Source: Mycolicibacterium frederiksbergense
GTDB taxonomy: Bacteria; Actinomycetota; Actinomycetes; Mycobacteriales; Mycobacteriaceae
Direction of reading: 5' to 3'
Length of the DNA: 64,000 bases
Assembly (NCBI RefSeq): GCF_029893345.1
Contig: NZ_JARXVE010000001.1
Span: 992,001 to 1,056,000 of the forward strand
Positions within the stretch are counted from its first letter, which is position 1; every line of letters starts with the position of its first letter. The position numbers and the translations under genes were made by a program. The notes beneath the pieces were generated by a model. The model saw only the letters and a program-made list of their open reading frames with translations. It searched no databases and was not told where the DNA came from. Shown here piece by piece: positions 37,237 through 44,428 of this stretch.

Positions 37237-38712
37237 TCAGCGCGTTGCCGCGTGCGCCCCGGCGCGGCGGCCGAAGAATGACCCTTCCCCGAGCTGCACG
37301 CCGCTGGCATACCCCTTGCCATCCTGGGCGATGTTCGATGCGCAGGCTCCCGCCGCGTACAGCCCGGCGATGACGCTGCCATCCTCGCGCAGCACCTCAC
37401 CGTCGATGGAGACGGCCAACCCGCCCATGGTGAAACCGGAGTACATGGCGACGCCGAGGGACAGGTCGAACGCTGCCCAGGGTCCGGTGTCCTGTGCCGC
37501 GAGGTAGTCGGGCTGCTTGTGGAAATCGGGATCCTCGCCGTTTGCGGCGTCGGCGTTGTAACGGTCCAGGGTGGCAGCCAGGTTTCCGGCCGGAATACCC
37601 AGTGCCTCTTCGACTTCGGCGATCGTCTCGTAGCCGTCGATGAACTGGATCAAAGGCATTGCCGGCATCTGCATGTGTGCTTCATCGACTATGAGGTAGG
37701 CCTTTTGTTCGGGCTGCTCGAGCACGAATGCCGAGGTGCGGGAGTGGTAGGAGTCCTCGGCGACGAAGCGTTGGCCCTGGTTGTTGACGATGACACCGGT
37801 CAACAGGATTTCCGGAGGATAGGCCGCGGCGGTGATGAACAACTGATCCATGCCGTTGGCCACGCCGCCGGCCGAGACACCCATCCGGATGCCCAACCCG
37901 TCGTCATTGGGGTTGCCCAGGATGTAGGGCTCCACCTCACCGTGATGCTTGGTGCGCCGCTTCTTGCCCAGCGCTGGCGTGTATTCGGCGACCATCTCGG
38001 GGTTCATCGCGAAGCCGCCGGCGGTGATGACGACCGATTTGGCTTTGACACAACCGGTTTCGCCGAAATGCTTCCATTTCACGCCGACCACCGTGCCGTT
38101 ATCGACGATCAGGTTGGTGGCCCCGACCTCGTAGCGGATCGTGACGCCCAGCGCCTCTGCGCGTTTCAGCAGCAGATCGATCACCATCGCGGCGCCGCCC
38201 AACTCGCCGGGCACCGGCACCGAGTGGCCGCGGGGAGCCGGCGTGGCCTGCTCGGTGAACGGCCACACCTTCTCGTTGCCGGTGTAGGAAAGTCCCTCGG
38301 TGCCCGGCGGGACCACAATCTTGCCCGGGTAGAAGCTGCGTTCGAACTGGAAGCCCAGTGCCTCAAGCCAATCGAAATGTTCTACGCTGCCGTCGCAATA
38401 GGCCCGGATCTTTTCCAAGTCGGGTTCGGGCGACACCGCGACCAGGTACTTGTACATCTCCTCAGGGCTGTCGGGGTGCCCGGTGGCCTCCTGGACCGCG
38501 GTTCCACCACCGAGATAGAAGTGCCCTCCGGCCATCGCGCTGGTACCGCCGGCCGCCGCGGCCTTCTCCAACACCAGAACCCGGGCTCCCTGCGCCGCCG
38601 CGCTGACCGCCGCACAACCTCCGGAGATGCCGAAGCCGATCACCACGACGTCGAATTCGTCGGACCAGGATTCAACCTCTGCAGCCGAAATGGTCTCGGG
38701 GATTTGCTTCAC
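37237..38712 (-). CDS. FAD-binding dehydrogenase of the FrdA/KstD class (Rv1817-like)
   Basis: The 491-residue flavoprotein has an N-terminal FAD motif (VVVIGFGISGGCAAVSAAAQGARVLVLEKAAAAGGTSAM) and a C-terminal FAD-contact region (SVIAGLYAAGACASNIAQDGKGYASGVQLGEGSFFGRRAG), the pattern of the fumarate reductase / 3-ketosteroid delta-1-dehydrogenase class. The true substrate is not clear from sequence; steroid or fumarate-like compounds are options. The GTG at 38712 overlaps the VOC gene stop as GTGA, so they are coupled. A perfect KstR-type operator precedes the pair, which favours a steroid-linked role. Confidence 0.85.
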   Translation of the reverse strand: MKQIPETISAAEVESWSDEFDVVVIGFGISGGCAAVSAAAQGARVLVLEKAAAAGGTSAMAGGHFYLGGGTAVQEATGHPDSPEEMYKYLVAVSPEPDLEKIRAYCDGSVEHFDWLEALGFQFERSFYPGKIVVPPGTEGLSYTGNEKVWPFTEQATPAPRGHSVPVPGELGGAAMVIDLLLKRAEALGVTIRYEVGATNLIVDNGTVVGVKWKHFGETGCVKAKSVVITAGGFAMNPEMVAEYTPALGKKRRTKHHGEVEPYILGNPNDDGLGIRMGVSAGGVANGMDQLFITAAAYPPEILLTGVIVNNQGQRFVAEDSYHSRTSAFVLEQPEQKAYLIVDEAHMQMPAMPLIQFIDGYETIAEVEEALGIPAGNLAATLDRYNADAANGEDPDFHKQPDYLAAQDTGPWAAFDLSLGVAMYSGFTMGGLAVSIDGEVLREDGSVIAGLYAAGACASNIAQDGKGYASGVQLGEGSFFGRRAGAHAATR

Positions 38713-39209
38713 TTCTGCTCCTGTTTCACATAGTCGAAGAACGCCCGGATCTCGGGCGGGATGTAAGCGATCTCCAGATACGGCACCCCGGCCCCGGCGG
38801 CCGACAGGTAGGCGAATCTCATGCCACCGGGCATCTCCCCCTGGCACACCACCGGCGCCCCATCGCCTTCGGCGTCACGCAGTTTCGCCTCGAACGCCTC
38901 CGGGTCGGACGCCTCGATGCAGATGTGGTGCAGGCCCGATCCGTGCCGGTCCAGGAACTCGGTGTAGATGCTCTGGCCCCGGACCGGCGCTATGAGCTCC
39001 AGTTGGGTGTCGCCGGCGTAGCTGAGCGAGATGTCCGCCACGAAGTCGGCGGGCCGGCCGCGATGGGTGCACGTCTCGGGACCGAAATGCACCGCGGGCA
39101 TACGGATCCACCGCCGGGCCCCGAGCAGGGCGCTGAGCGCCTGCTCGGTGGCGTCCAGGTCGGCCGTCACCCAGGCAATCTGGACAGGTGTCTGATCAGG
39201 CATCGCCAT
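38709..39209 (-). CDS. VOC/glyoxalase-superfamily protein
   Basis: The 166-residue protein has the paired beta-alpha-beta-beta-beta modules of the vicinal oxygen chelate fold (PVQIAWVTADLDATEQALSALLGARRW; then LELIAPVRGQSIYTEFL, GSGLHHICIEASDPEAF, VPYLEIAYIP). His in HHICI and Glu in LEIAY are candidate metal ligands. The ATG at 39209 is used; ATG at 39203 and GTG at 39224 also fit. It is first in a two-gene operon with the flavoprotein. Related VOC proteins include epimerases, dioxygenases and isomerases, so the reaction is open. Confidence 0.83.
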   Translation of the reverse strand: MAMPDQTPVQIAWVTADLDATEQALSALLGARRWIRMPAVHFGPETCTHRGRPADFVADISLSYAGDTQLELIAPVRGQSIYTEFLDRHGSGLHHICIEASDPEAFEAKLRDAEGDGAPVVCQGEMPGGMRFAYLSAAGAGVPYLEIAYIPPEIRAFFDYVKQEQK

Positions 39210-39237
39210 GAGAATATCGCCCACCCGACCGGAAGGC

Positions 39238-39251
39238 TAGAACGTGTTCTA
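39238..39251. promoter_or_regulatory. KstR-type operator
   Basis: TAGAACGTGTTCTA is a perfect 14-bp palindrome and fits the KstR consensus TnnAACnnGTTnnA at every fixed base. It lies 29 bp before the VOC gene. KstR represses cholesterol-catabolism genes until a steroid CoA-ester binds it. Confidence 0.82.
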
Positions 39252-39294
39252 ATTGCGCGATTCGTCCGGTACCCGACCAGTTTCCGGGTCGAAG

Positions 39295-39990
39295 CTACCC
39301 GCCGAAACTCGTCACATCTGCGGACGTCTGAATGGTGGGATTGCTGCCGCGAGCCTGCCCGCTGGCGTTCTGCCAGGACACCGCCGCCGGATAGCTGCCC
39401 CAGGTGCTGTTGAACATGCCGACGATGACGGCCCGGCCATCCGGGGTGATCGTGTACACCGGCCCGCCGGAATCGCCCTTCTGACTGACCACGCCGTGTC
39501 CCATGGTGAACCAGCCGTTGTTGACGGCCTCGATGGTGCCGCAGGTCTCACCGGTGACCACGCCGAAGTGGCAAACCGGCGCACCGGGTTGCGGAAGCAC
39601 CGTGGGATCCTCTACCAGCACCCGGCCACCGGGCAGCACGTTGTTGAGCGGAACGTCTCCGGCCAATTGGATGGTCTCCCAATCGGAGATCATGTGATTG
39701 GTGTCGACGGTGGCGCCATCGGGTGTGTTGTCCAGGTAGGACGCTTGATGTCCGATGATATTGCCGTTCCGGTCGCCGACCGGGCCGCTTCCACGGCAGT
39801 GCCCTGCGGTGAACGCGACGCGACTGAACGGATCCACATAACCCAGGGTGCACACGTTGGTGTCCTGGCGGATCTCCATGCCCGGGAACACCGGAACGTT
39901 GTCGGCGGCGGCCACCGGCATGGGGCCCGCCAGCAACGCAATTACCGGGGCCGCGGCAAGCGCCCGCGACGCATTAAGCCACCACTGCAT
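39295..39990 (-). CDS. Secreted trypsin-like serine protease (Rv1815-like)
   Basis: The 231-residue exported protein has a signal peptide (hydrophobic core about residues 10-22, cleavage probably after VAA near 29) and a chymotrypsin-fold protease domain. The catalytic His is His64 in FTAGHC and the Ser is Ser174 in QKGDSGGPV; the Asp is likely Asp103 in ISDWETI. Cysteines at 47/65 and 140/150 suit two disulfides. It lies apart from its neighbours, with an inverted repeat (GATAACGGA and TCCGTTATC) upstream that may be an operator. Confidence 0.88.
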   Translation of the reverse strand: MQWWLNASRALAAAPVIALLAGPMPVAAADNVPVFPGMEIRQDTNVCTLGYVDPFSRVAFTAGHCRGSGPVGDRNGNIIGHQASYLDNTPDGATVDTNHMISDWETIQLAGDVPLNNVLPGGRVLVEDPTVLPQPGAPVCHFGVVTGETCGTIEAVNNGWFTMGHGVVSQKGDSGGPVYTITPDGRAVIVGMFNSTWGSYPAAVSWQNASGQARGSNPTIQTSADVTSFGG

Positions 39991-40037
39991 GGCCGGCCCT
40001 CCGATCGCTCTACGGACGTAGTTAACGTCACATTACC

Positions 40038-40077
40038 GATAACGGAACGGTTGCATTGCCACTTCTGCTCCGTTATC
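40038..40077. promoter_or_regulatory. Long inverted repeat upstream of protease gene
   Basis: GATAACGGA (40038-40046) and TCCGTTATC (40069-40077) are perfect 9-bp arms 22 bases apart, 48-87 bp before the protease ATG. The site may bind a dimeric regulator or form a cruciform; no known consensus is matched. Confidence 0.45.
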
Positions 40078-40121
40078 AGCGATATCGGAGGCACCCCCGG
40101 AGATCGTTACCGAAACGACGA

Positions 40122-40148
40122 CGGCCCGGACCGCAAAGGTCCGGGCCG
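40122..40148. terminator. 11-bp hairpin terminator after lectin-LysM gene
   Basis: CGGCCCGGACC (40122-40132) pairs perfectly with 40138-40148 around GCAAA. It lies 14 bp past the end of the minus-strand lectin-LysM gene and separates it from the protease promoter. No T-run follows. Confidence 0.7.
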
Positions 40149-40162
40149 CCAATCTGTTCGGA

Positions 40163-40759
40163 TCAGGGAATCGTCAGCACCTGGCCGGGTTGAATCAGGT
40201 CAGGGTTGGCGATGCCGCTGGCATCGGCGATCTGCTGGTACTTGTTGCCGTCGCCGTAGAACCGCTCGGCGATGGCCCACAGGGTGTCACCGGAGACCAC
40301 CGTGTAGGTCCGCGGCTCCGGAGCGGGCGGCGGCGGCGGAGCGGCCGGCTCAGCCGCGGGCTCGGGTGCAGGCTCCTCGACCGCAGCGGGTGCCACCTCG
40401 GCCTCAGGCGCCGGTGGCGGCGGCTCAGAGGTCTCGGTCTTGGACGACCACGCGGGCCCATCCGCGGCGTACAGCACCAGGTTGCGGTCGTCCTGCAAAA
40501 CCAGCTTGACGTCCTTCTTGCCCTTGGTGTCGGTGTGCCACACCGGCTTCTCGGACGTGTACAGCACGAAGTTACCGTCGGTCTGCACCTCCGCCCGCAC
40601 CACGTCCTGGCCGTTGGTGGAAGTTGACCAGATCGCTTCGCCACGGGCGCTCAACACGAGGTTCCCGTCATCCTGCAACGTCAGCGCGTACGCGCCGTTG
40701 TTGGAGGTCAGCGATCCCCCCTTTTCCAGCTTCTGCCCCTCGGTCAGTGTGTCTCCCAC
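40163..40759 (-). CDS. Mannose-binding B-lectin plus LysM protein
   Basis: The 198-residue protein has an N-terminal bulb-type lectin domain (about residues 1-110) with three sugar-binding QxDxNxV motifs: QDDGNLVLS, QTDGNFVLY and QDDRNLVLY (the first has lost its Tyr). A linker rich in Pro, Glu and Ala follows (about 118-150), then a C-terminal LysM domain (YTVVSGDTLWAIAERFYGDGNKYQQIADASGI) that binds peptidoglycan. There is no signal peptide. The M. smegmatis homologue (MSL) has been studied as a mannose-binding lectin. The GTG at 40759 follows GAAAGGGG; longer in-frame starts run into the oxidoreductase relic. Confidence 0.9.
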   Translation of the reverse strand: MGDTLTEGQKLEKGGSLTSNNGAYALTLQDDGNLVLSARGEAIWSTSTNGQDVVRAEVQTDGNFVLYTSEKPVWHTDTKGKKDVKLVLQDDRNLVLYAADGPAWSSKTETSEPPPPAPEAEVAPAAVEEPAPEPAAEPAAPPPPPAPEPRTYTVVSGDTLWAIAERFYGDGNKYQQIADASGIANPDLIQPGQVLTIP

Positions 40760-40939
40760 GCATTGCCCCTTTCTCGACCGTAAACCGGATAGTCGACCCG
40801 GCTGCATTGAGCTTACTGATCTGAAGTTTGCTTGTGTGCCATTCCGCTCGGCCCAATTCAAACGTCTCGCGAACACTAGGAGTCGCAGCGGTCTTGGTTG
40901 CGAACCGACGCCCGCACGGCGTGTCATGAGCGCATCCAC

Positions 40940-41388
40940 TGCGTCCGCCGACGGCCCGCGCCGCCGGGTTCGGGAATCGAAACCCAGCTCGAGTTTGTCG
41001 TGCGCGCACAGCAGGAGATTGCGCTTTCCGGTCACATGATCAGCGTGGCCCAATGACTACCCGCGCGGCCCGAATCCCTATGCTGGCCAACAGTTCTGGA
41101 AGAAATAGGAACGGTCGCCGACCCACCGTCTCCGGCCTGGCGCGCTCGGCGTCCGCGCCTCGTGCGGGTCGAGGCAGACATCGGCGGCGAACCGGCTGGC
41201 CGCCACGCCCAGACCGTGAATCCGTTCGCGTAGACGACCCCGCGGTTGCGGTCCAGTCCCCCGGGCGCACGGAATCGGGTGTCGGTGTCGATCGCCCCGG
41301 CCCAACGGTGGCCGAACCGCACATCGGAAAGTTGCGGGAAAGTTGCGGGAAGTTGCGGAAAGTTGCGGGGAGGTGCGGGAAAGTTGCC
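40940..41388 (-). pseudogene. Decayed FAD-dependent oxidoreductase (DAO family), C-terminal part
   Basis: On the minus strand, translated pieces in three frames line up with the end of mycobacterial DAO-type FAD oxidoreductases: FPQLSDVRFGHRWAGAIDTDTRF, then VVYANGF, then GLGVAASRFAADVCLD, then ERARPETVGRRPF-PELLASIGI, then HADHVTGKRNLLL and KLELGFDS. At least three frameshifts separate them, and the N-terminal two thirds of the gene is gone. At its upstream edge a short FPQL-coding repeat has expanded. This fills most of the 630-bp gap between the lectin-LysM gene and the sterol-desaturase-like gene. Confidence 0.72.
41325..41386. repeat. Micro-repeat of a 10-11 bp unit (GGAAAGTTGCG)
   Basis: Six imperfect head-to-tail copies of CGGGAAAGTTG-like units (CGGAAAGTTG, CGGGAAAGTTG, CGGGAAGTTG, CGGAAAGTTG, CGGGGAGGTG, CGGGAAAGTTG) end just before the stop of the next gene. 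On the minus strand the unit encodes FPQL, the start of the conserved FPQLSDVRF motif of the adjacent oxidoreductase relic. Confidence 0.8.
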
Positions 41389-41389
41389 C

Positions 41390-42304
41390 TCAGTACGCCG
41401 ATTGCGAACCGGCCATCTCCGCCGGCTCCCAGCCCGGCGGGCCGAGGACATAGCCCAGCCGGTCGCGCAGGCGGCGGGCCCGCCGCACGTCGCGCGCGAT
41501 CGCCACGTATTCGTGGGTCTGCAGCTTCCAGATGTTGAAGGTGTCCACCGGCTTGGTCAGACCGTAGTGCGGGCGGAACACCTCCGGTTGGAAGGTGCCG
41601 AACATCCGGTCCCAGACGATCAGGATTCCGCCGTAGTTACGGTCCAGATACAGTTGGTCGCGGCCGTGGTGGACCCGATGATGCGATGGCGTGTTGAAGA
41701 TGAATTCGATTGGCCGCCAAAGCTTGTCGATATGCTCGGTGTGCACCCAGAATTGGTAGATCAGGTTCACCGAGAAGGCGGCGAACACCAGCCAGGGCGG
41801 GATGCCCAGCAGCGGCAACGGAATCCAGGCCACGATCTCGCCACTGTTGTTCCACTTCTGCCGAAGTGCCGTGGCGAAGTTGTAGTACTCACTGGAGTGG
41901 TGGGCCTGATGCGTCGCCCAGATCAGTCGGACCCGGTGCGCGATCCGGTGGTAGGTGTAGAACAGCAGATCCACCCCGAGGATCGCGATCACCCAGGTGT
42001 ACCACTGGTTGCCCGGCAGGTGCCATGGCGCCAGGTACGCGTAGATGGCGGCGTAGCCGAACAGTGCCAGCAGTTTCCAGCCGGCAGTAGTGCCGATCGA
42101 CACCAACCCCATCGAGATGCTCGTCCATGCGTCGCGGCGGTCGAACGCTCCAGCGGGTGCGCGCTGCGCCGCCTCGGTGCGCTCCAACCGGTGGGCGGCC
42201 ACCCACTCCAGGGTCAACAACACCAGGAAGAACGGGATGGCGAAGAACACCGGATCCCGCATCTGCGCCGGCAGAAAGTCCAGAACGGACCGGATGACGT
42301 CCAT
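41390..42304 (-). CDS. erg3: Sterol desaturase / fatty acid hydroxylase superfamily (Erg3-like)
   Basis: The 304-residue membrane protein has four to five hydrophobic segments and the di-iron histidine clusters of the family: HRIAH near residue 119, HQAHHSSEYYN near 131, HTEH near 188 and SHHRVHHG near 208. The iron site would hydroxylate or desaturate a lipid or sterol-like substrate in the membrane. It corresponds in position to M. tuberculosis Rv1814 (erg3), though mycobacteria do not make ergosterol and the substrate is unknown. It lies divergent to an SMR pair. Confidence 0.87.
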   Translation of the reverse strand: MDVIRSVLDFLPAQMRDPVFFAIPFFLVLLTLEWVAAHRLERTEAAQRAPAGAFDRRDAWTSISMGLVSIGTTAGWKLLALFGYAAIYAYLAPWHLPGNQWYTWVIAILGVDLLFYTYHRIAHRVRLIWATHQAHHSSEYYNFATALRQKWNNSGEIVAWIPLPLLGIPPWLVFAAFSVNLIYQFWVHTEHIDKLWRPIEFIFNTPSHHRVHHGRDQLYLDRNYGGILIVWDRMFGTFQPEVFRPHYGLTKPVDTFNIWKLQTHEYVAIARDVRRARRLRDRLGYVLGPPGWEPAEMAGSQSAY

Positions 42305-42414
42305 CTCAGCGGAGCTCCTCGGTCAAGCTGGCGAACCTCCCCACACGGTACCCACCCGGTTCGCACTCGGGACGACCGCCAGGCTCCCGATCCGAGCTCG
42401 GATAAGTTGGTCGG

Positions 42415-42750
42415 GTGCGCAGGTGGACGTTGTTGATGGCGGCCGTCATCGCCGAAGTCAGCGCCACACTGTCGCTGCGTGCGTCCCAGGACCATGCCGG
42501 CTGGCTAGTGCTGGTGGTGTCCGGCTATCTGGCCGCGTTCGTGTTTCTGACCCTGGTGCTGCGGGCGGGACTCCCGGTGGGCGTCGCCTACGGCATCTGG
42601 GGTGCGCTGGGGACCGCGGCGACGGCCGGGCTGGCCGCGCTGTTGTTCGGCGATCCGTTCACCTGGCCGATCGTGGCCGGCATCGGTTTGATCATCGCGG
42701 GCGTGCTGCTGGTCGAGTTGGGTTCGCATCCGCGACAGGCGCAATCGTGA
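42415..42750 (+). CDS. Small multidrug resistance (SMR) transporter subunit 1
   Basis: The 111-residue protein has four predicted membrane helices and the essential proton/drug glutamate at position 14 (AAVIAEVSATLSLRAS). The helix-3 motif GVAYGIWGALGTA and LLFGDPFTW are typical of EmrE/EbrA-like proteins. A GTG start at 42415 is used. Its TGA overlaps the second SMR gene start as TGATG, so the two likely make a heterodimeric pump as in EbrAB or YkkCD. Confidence 0.9.
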   Translation: MRRWTLLMAAVIAEVSATLSLRASQDHAGWLVLVVSGYLAAFVFLTLVLRAGLPVGVAYGIWGALGTAATAGLAALLFGDPFTWPIVAGIGLIIAGVLLVELGSHPRQAQS

Positions 42751-43085
42751 TGTGGCTGGCACTGGCCGGGGCGATCGGCATCGAAGTGTGCGCCACGCTC
42801 GCGCTGCGCGCCTCGGACGGGTTTCGCCGCAAGGCCTGGATCCCGCTGGTGGTGGCCGGATATGCGTTGTCGTTCTACCTGTTGTGGCTGGCCCTGTCGT
42901 TGGGTGTGCCGGTCGGGGTCGCCTACGGCATCTGGACGGCGTGCGGGGTGGCCCTGGTCGCGCTCATCGCCAGGTTCCTGTTCGATGAACCGCTGACACC
43001 GGTGATGATGCTCGGTATCGCGCTAATCGTGTCGGGTGTGTTCACGATCGAGCTGGCCGGCGTCGGCACCGGAATCGAGCCCTGA
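42750..43085 (+). CDS. Small multidrug resistance (SMR) transporter subunit 2
   Basis: The 111-residue partner has four membrane helices, Glu12 in AIGIEVCATLALRAS, and VAYGIWTACGVAL in helix 3. The ATG at 42750 shares a base with the stop of subunit 1. Its last 63 bases overlap the end of a convergent MFS gene on the other strand, so the two reading frames share DNA. Confidence 0.9.
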   Translation: MWLALAGAIGIEVCATLALRASDGFRRKAWIPLVVAGYALSFYLLWLALSLGVPVGVAYGIWTACGVALVALIARFLFDEPLTPVMMLGIALIVSGVFTIELAGVGTGIEP

Positions 43086-44276
43086 CACCGAGCGTCCCGG
43101 CAGCACCCCGGCCAGCAGCACGGCCACCACGCCGGCCAGCGGCACCGCCAGCAGGCCGGCCCGCAACCCGGCGGCGTCGGCGACGAATCCGACCAGCAGT
43201 GGTGCACCGAAGAATCCCACCCGCATCAGCCAGGTCACCACGGTCAGCCCGGTGCCCGGCCGCAGCCCGGGCAGCTGGTCGGCAGCGTGCATGGCGGCCG
43301 GCACCAGAGGCGCCACTCCCAGTCCGGCCAGGGCGAACCCGCCGATGGTGGTGGCGATCCCCGGGAACGCCAGCGCCGCGCCCATCCCGGCGGCGGTGAC
43401 CAAGCCACCCGCCCGCACCACGGTGGCCTGACCGAATCGGTCCACCGCACGGTCACCGATCAGCCGTCCCACGAACATGAATCCGACCAGCGCGACGTAT
43501 CCGAAGACGGCCTGCGCCGGCGGCGTGTGCAGGGTGTCCCGCATATACAGGGTGGCCCAGGAGTTGCCGGCATCCTCGACGGTGGCGCCGGCGATGGCGA
43601 TCAGGACCAGGGCCAGCAGCACCAGGTAGATCCGCGGCCCGACCCGGGTTCCGGCCGCGGCGGAGGCAGCCGGATGGCCATCGTGGTCGGGCCCGGGCAG
43701 TAGGTAGCGGTAGGCGACCAGCGCCACTGCGCTCAACGCCACGGCGATGACCGAAAGGTGGATTCCGCGCGGAATGCCCAGCGCGATCGCGCCGGCGCCG
43801 GTGAGGCCGCCCAGTATCGCCCCGCCGGCCCACACCGCGTGCAGGGAGTTGATGATCGACCGGCCGTACTCACGCTGCAGACGCAGCCCGTGCGCGTTCT
43901 GCGCGACGTCGACCACCGAGTCGCAGGCTCCGGCCAGGAACAACGCCATCGCCAGCATCAGCGGTGTCGGCGCCACACCGGCCGCCACGACGAAGATGGC
44001 CAGCGCCACCGTGCCGATGACCGCGACCCGCGCACTGCGGAACCGCCGAATCAGCGCCGCCGCAGTCAATCCCGCGACCAGCGCCCCGCCGGCGAACGAG
44101 GAGACCGCCGCGCCGTACACCGCGTTGCTCAGGTGCAGATCGGTTTTGATCTCCGGATAACGCGGCAGCAGATTGGCGAAAATCGCGCCGTTGGTCAGAA
44201 ACAGCGCCGCCACCGCGATGCGGGCCCGCCGAATGGCGGTGGCATCACGGTGCGCTGAGGTCGTCCGCAGGGGCAC
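43023..44276 (-). CDS. MFS permease (YbjJ-like)
   Basis: The 417-residue protein has about twelve hydrophobic helices and MFS features: a helix 2-3 loop LIRRFRSARV and the matching loop LIGDRAVDRFGQATVVRAGG between helices 8 and 9, both partial versions of the MFS signature. The ACDSVVDVAQNAHGLRLQREYGRSIINSLHAVWAGGAILGG stretch is typical of the YbjJ/fucose-permease-like group. The GTG at 44276 is a likely start, giving an N-terminus of about 17 residues before helix 1. Substrate unknown. Confidence 0.85.
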   Translation of the reverse strand: MPLRTTSAHRDATAIRRARIAVAALFLTNGAIFANLLPRYPEIKTDLHLSNAVYGAAVSSFAGGALVAGLTAAALIRRFRSARVAVIGTVALAIFVVAAGVAPTPLMLAMALFLAGACDSVVDVAQNAHGLRLQREYGRSIINSLHAVWAGGAILGGLTGAGAIALGIPRGIHLSVIAVALSAVALVAYRYLLPGPDHDGHPAASAAAGTRVGPRIYLVLLALVLIAIAGATVEDAGNSWATLYMRDTLHTPPAQAVFGYVALVGFMFVGRLIGDRAVDRFGQATVVRAGGLVTAAGMGAALAFPGIATTIGGFALAGLGVAPLVPAAMHAADQLPGLRPGTGLTVVTWLMRVGFFGAPLLVGFVADAAGLRAGLLAVPLAGVVAVLLAGVLPGRSVSGLDSGADAGQLDREHTRHD

Positions 44277-44428
44277 TGCGGCGACAATACAGCGCAGTTT
44301 TCCGCAATCGGCTCGTGTTCGCCGGACCAATGGCACGCTGGGTCGGCGGCTGCCGTGACACCTGGGCGGACCTGCTTTCCCGCGATGTCGACTGACACGA
44401 TCGCGTTCTGGGCAGCAAGATTGGCGGC

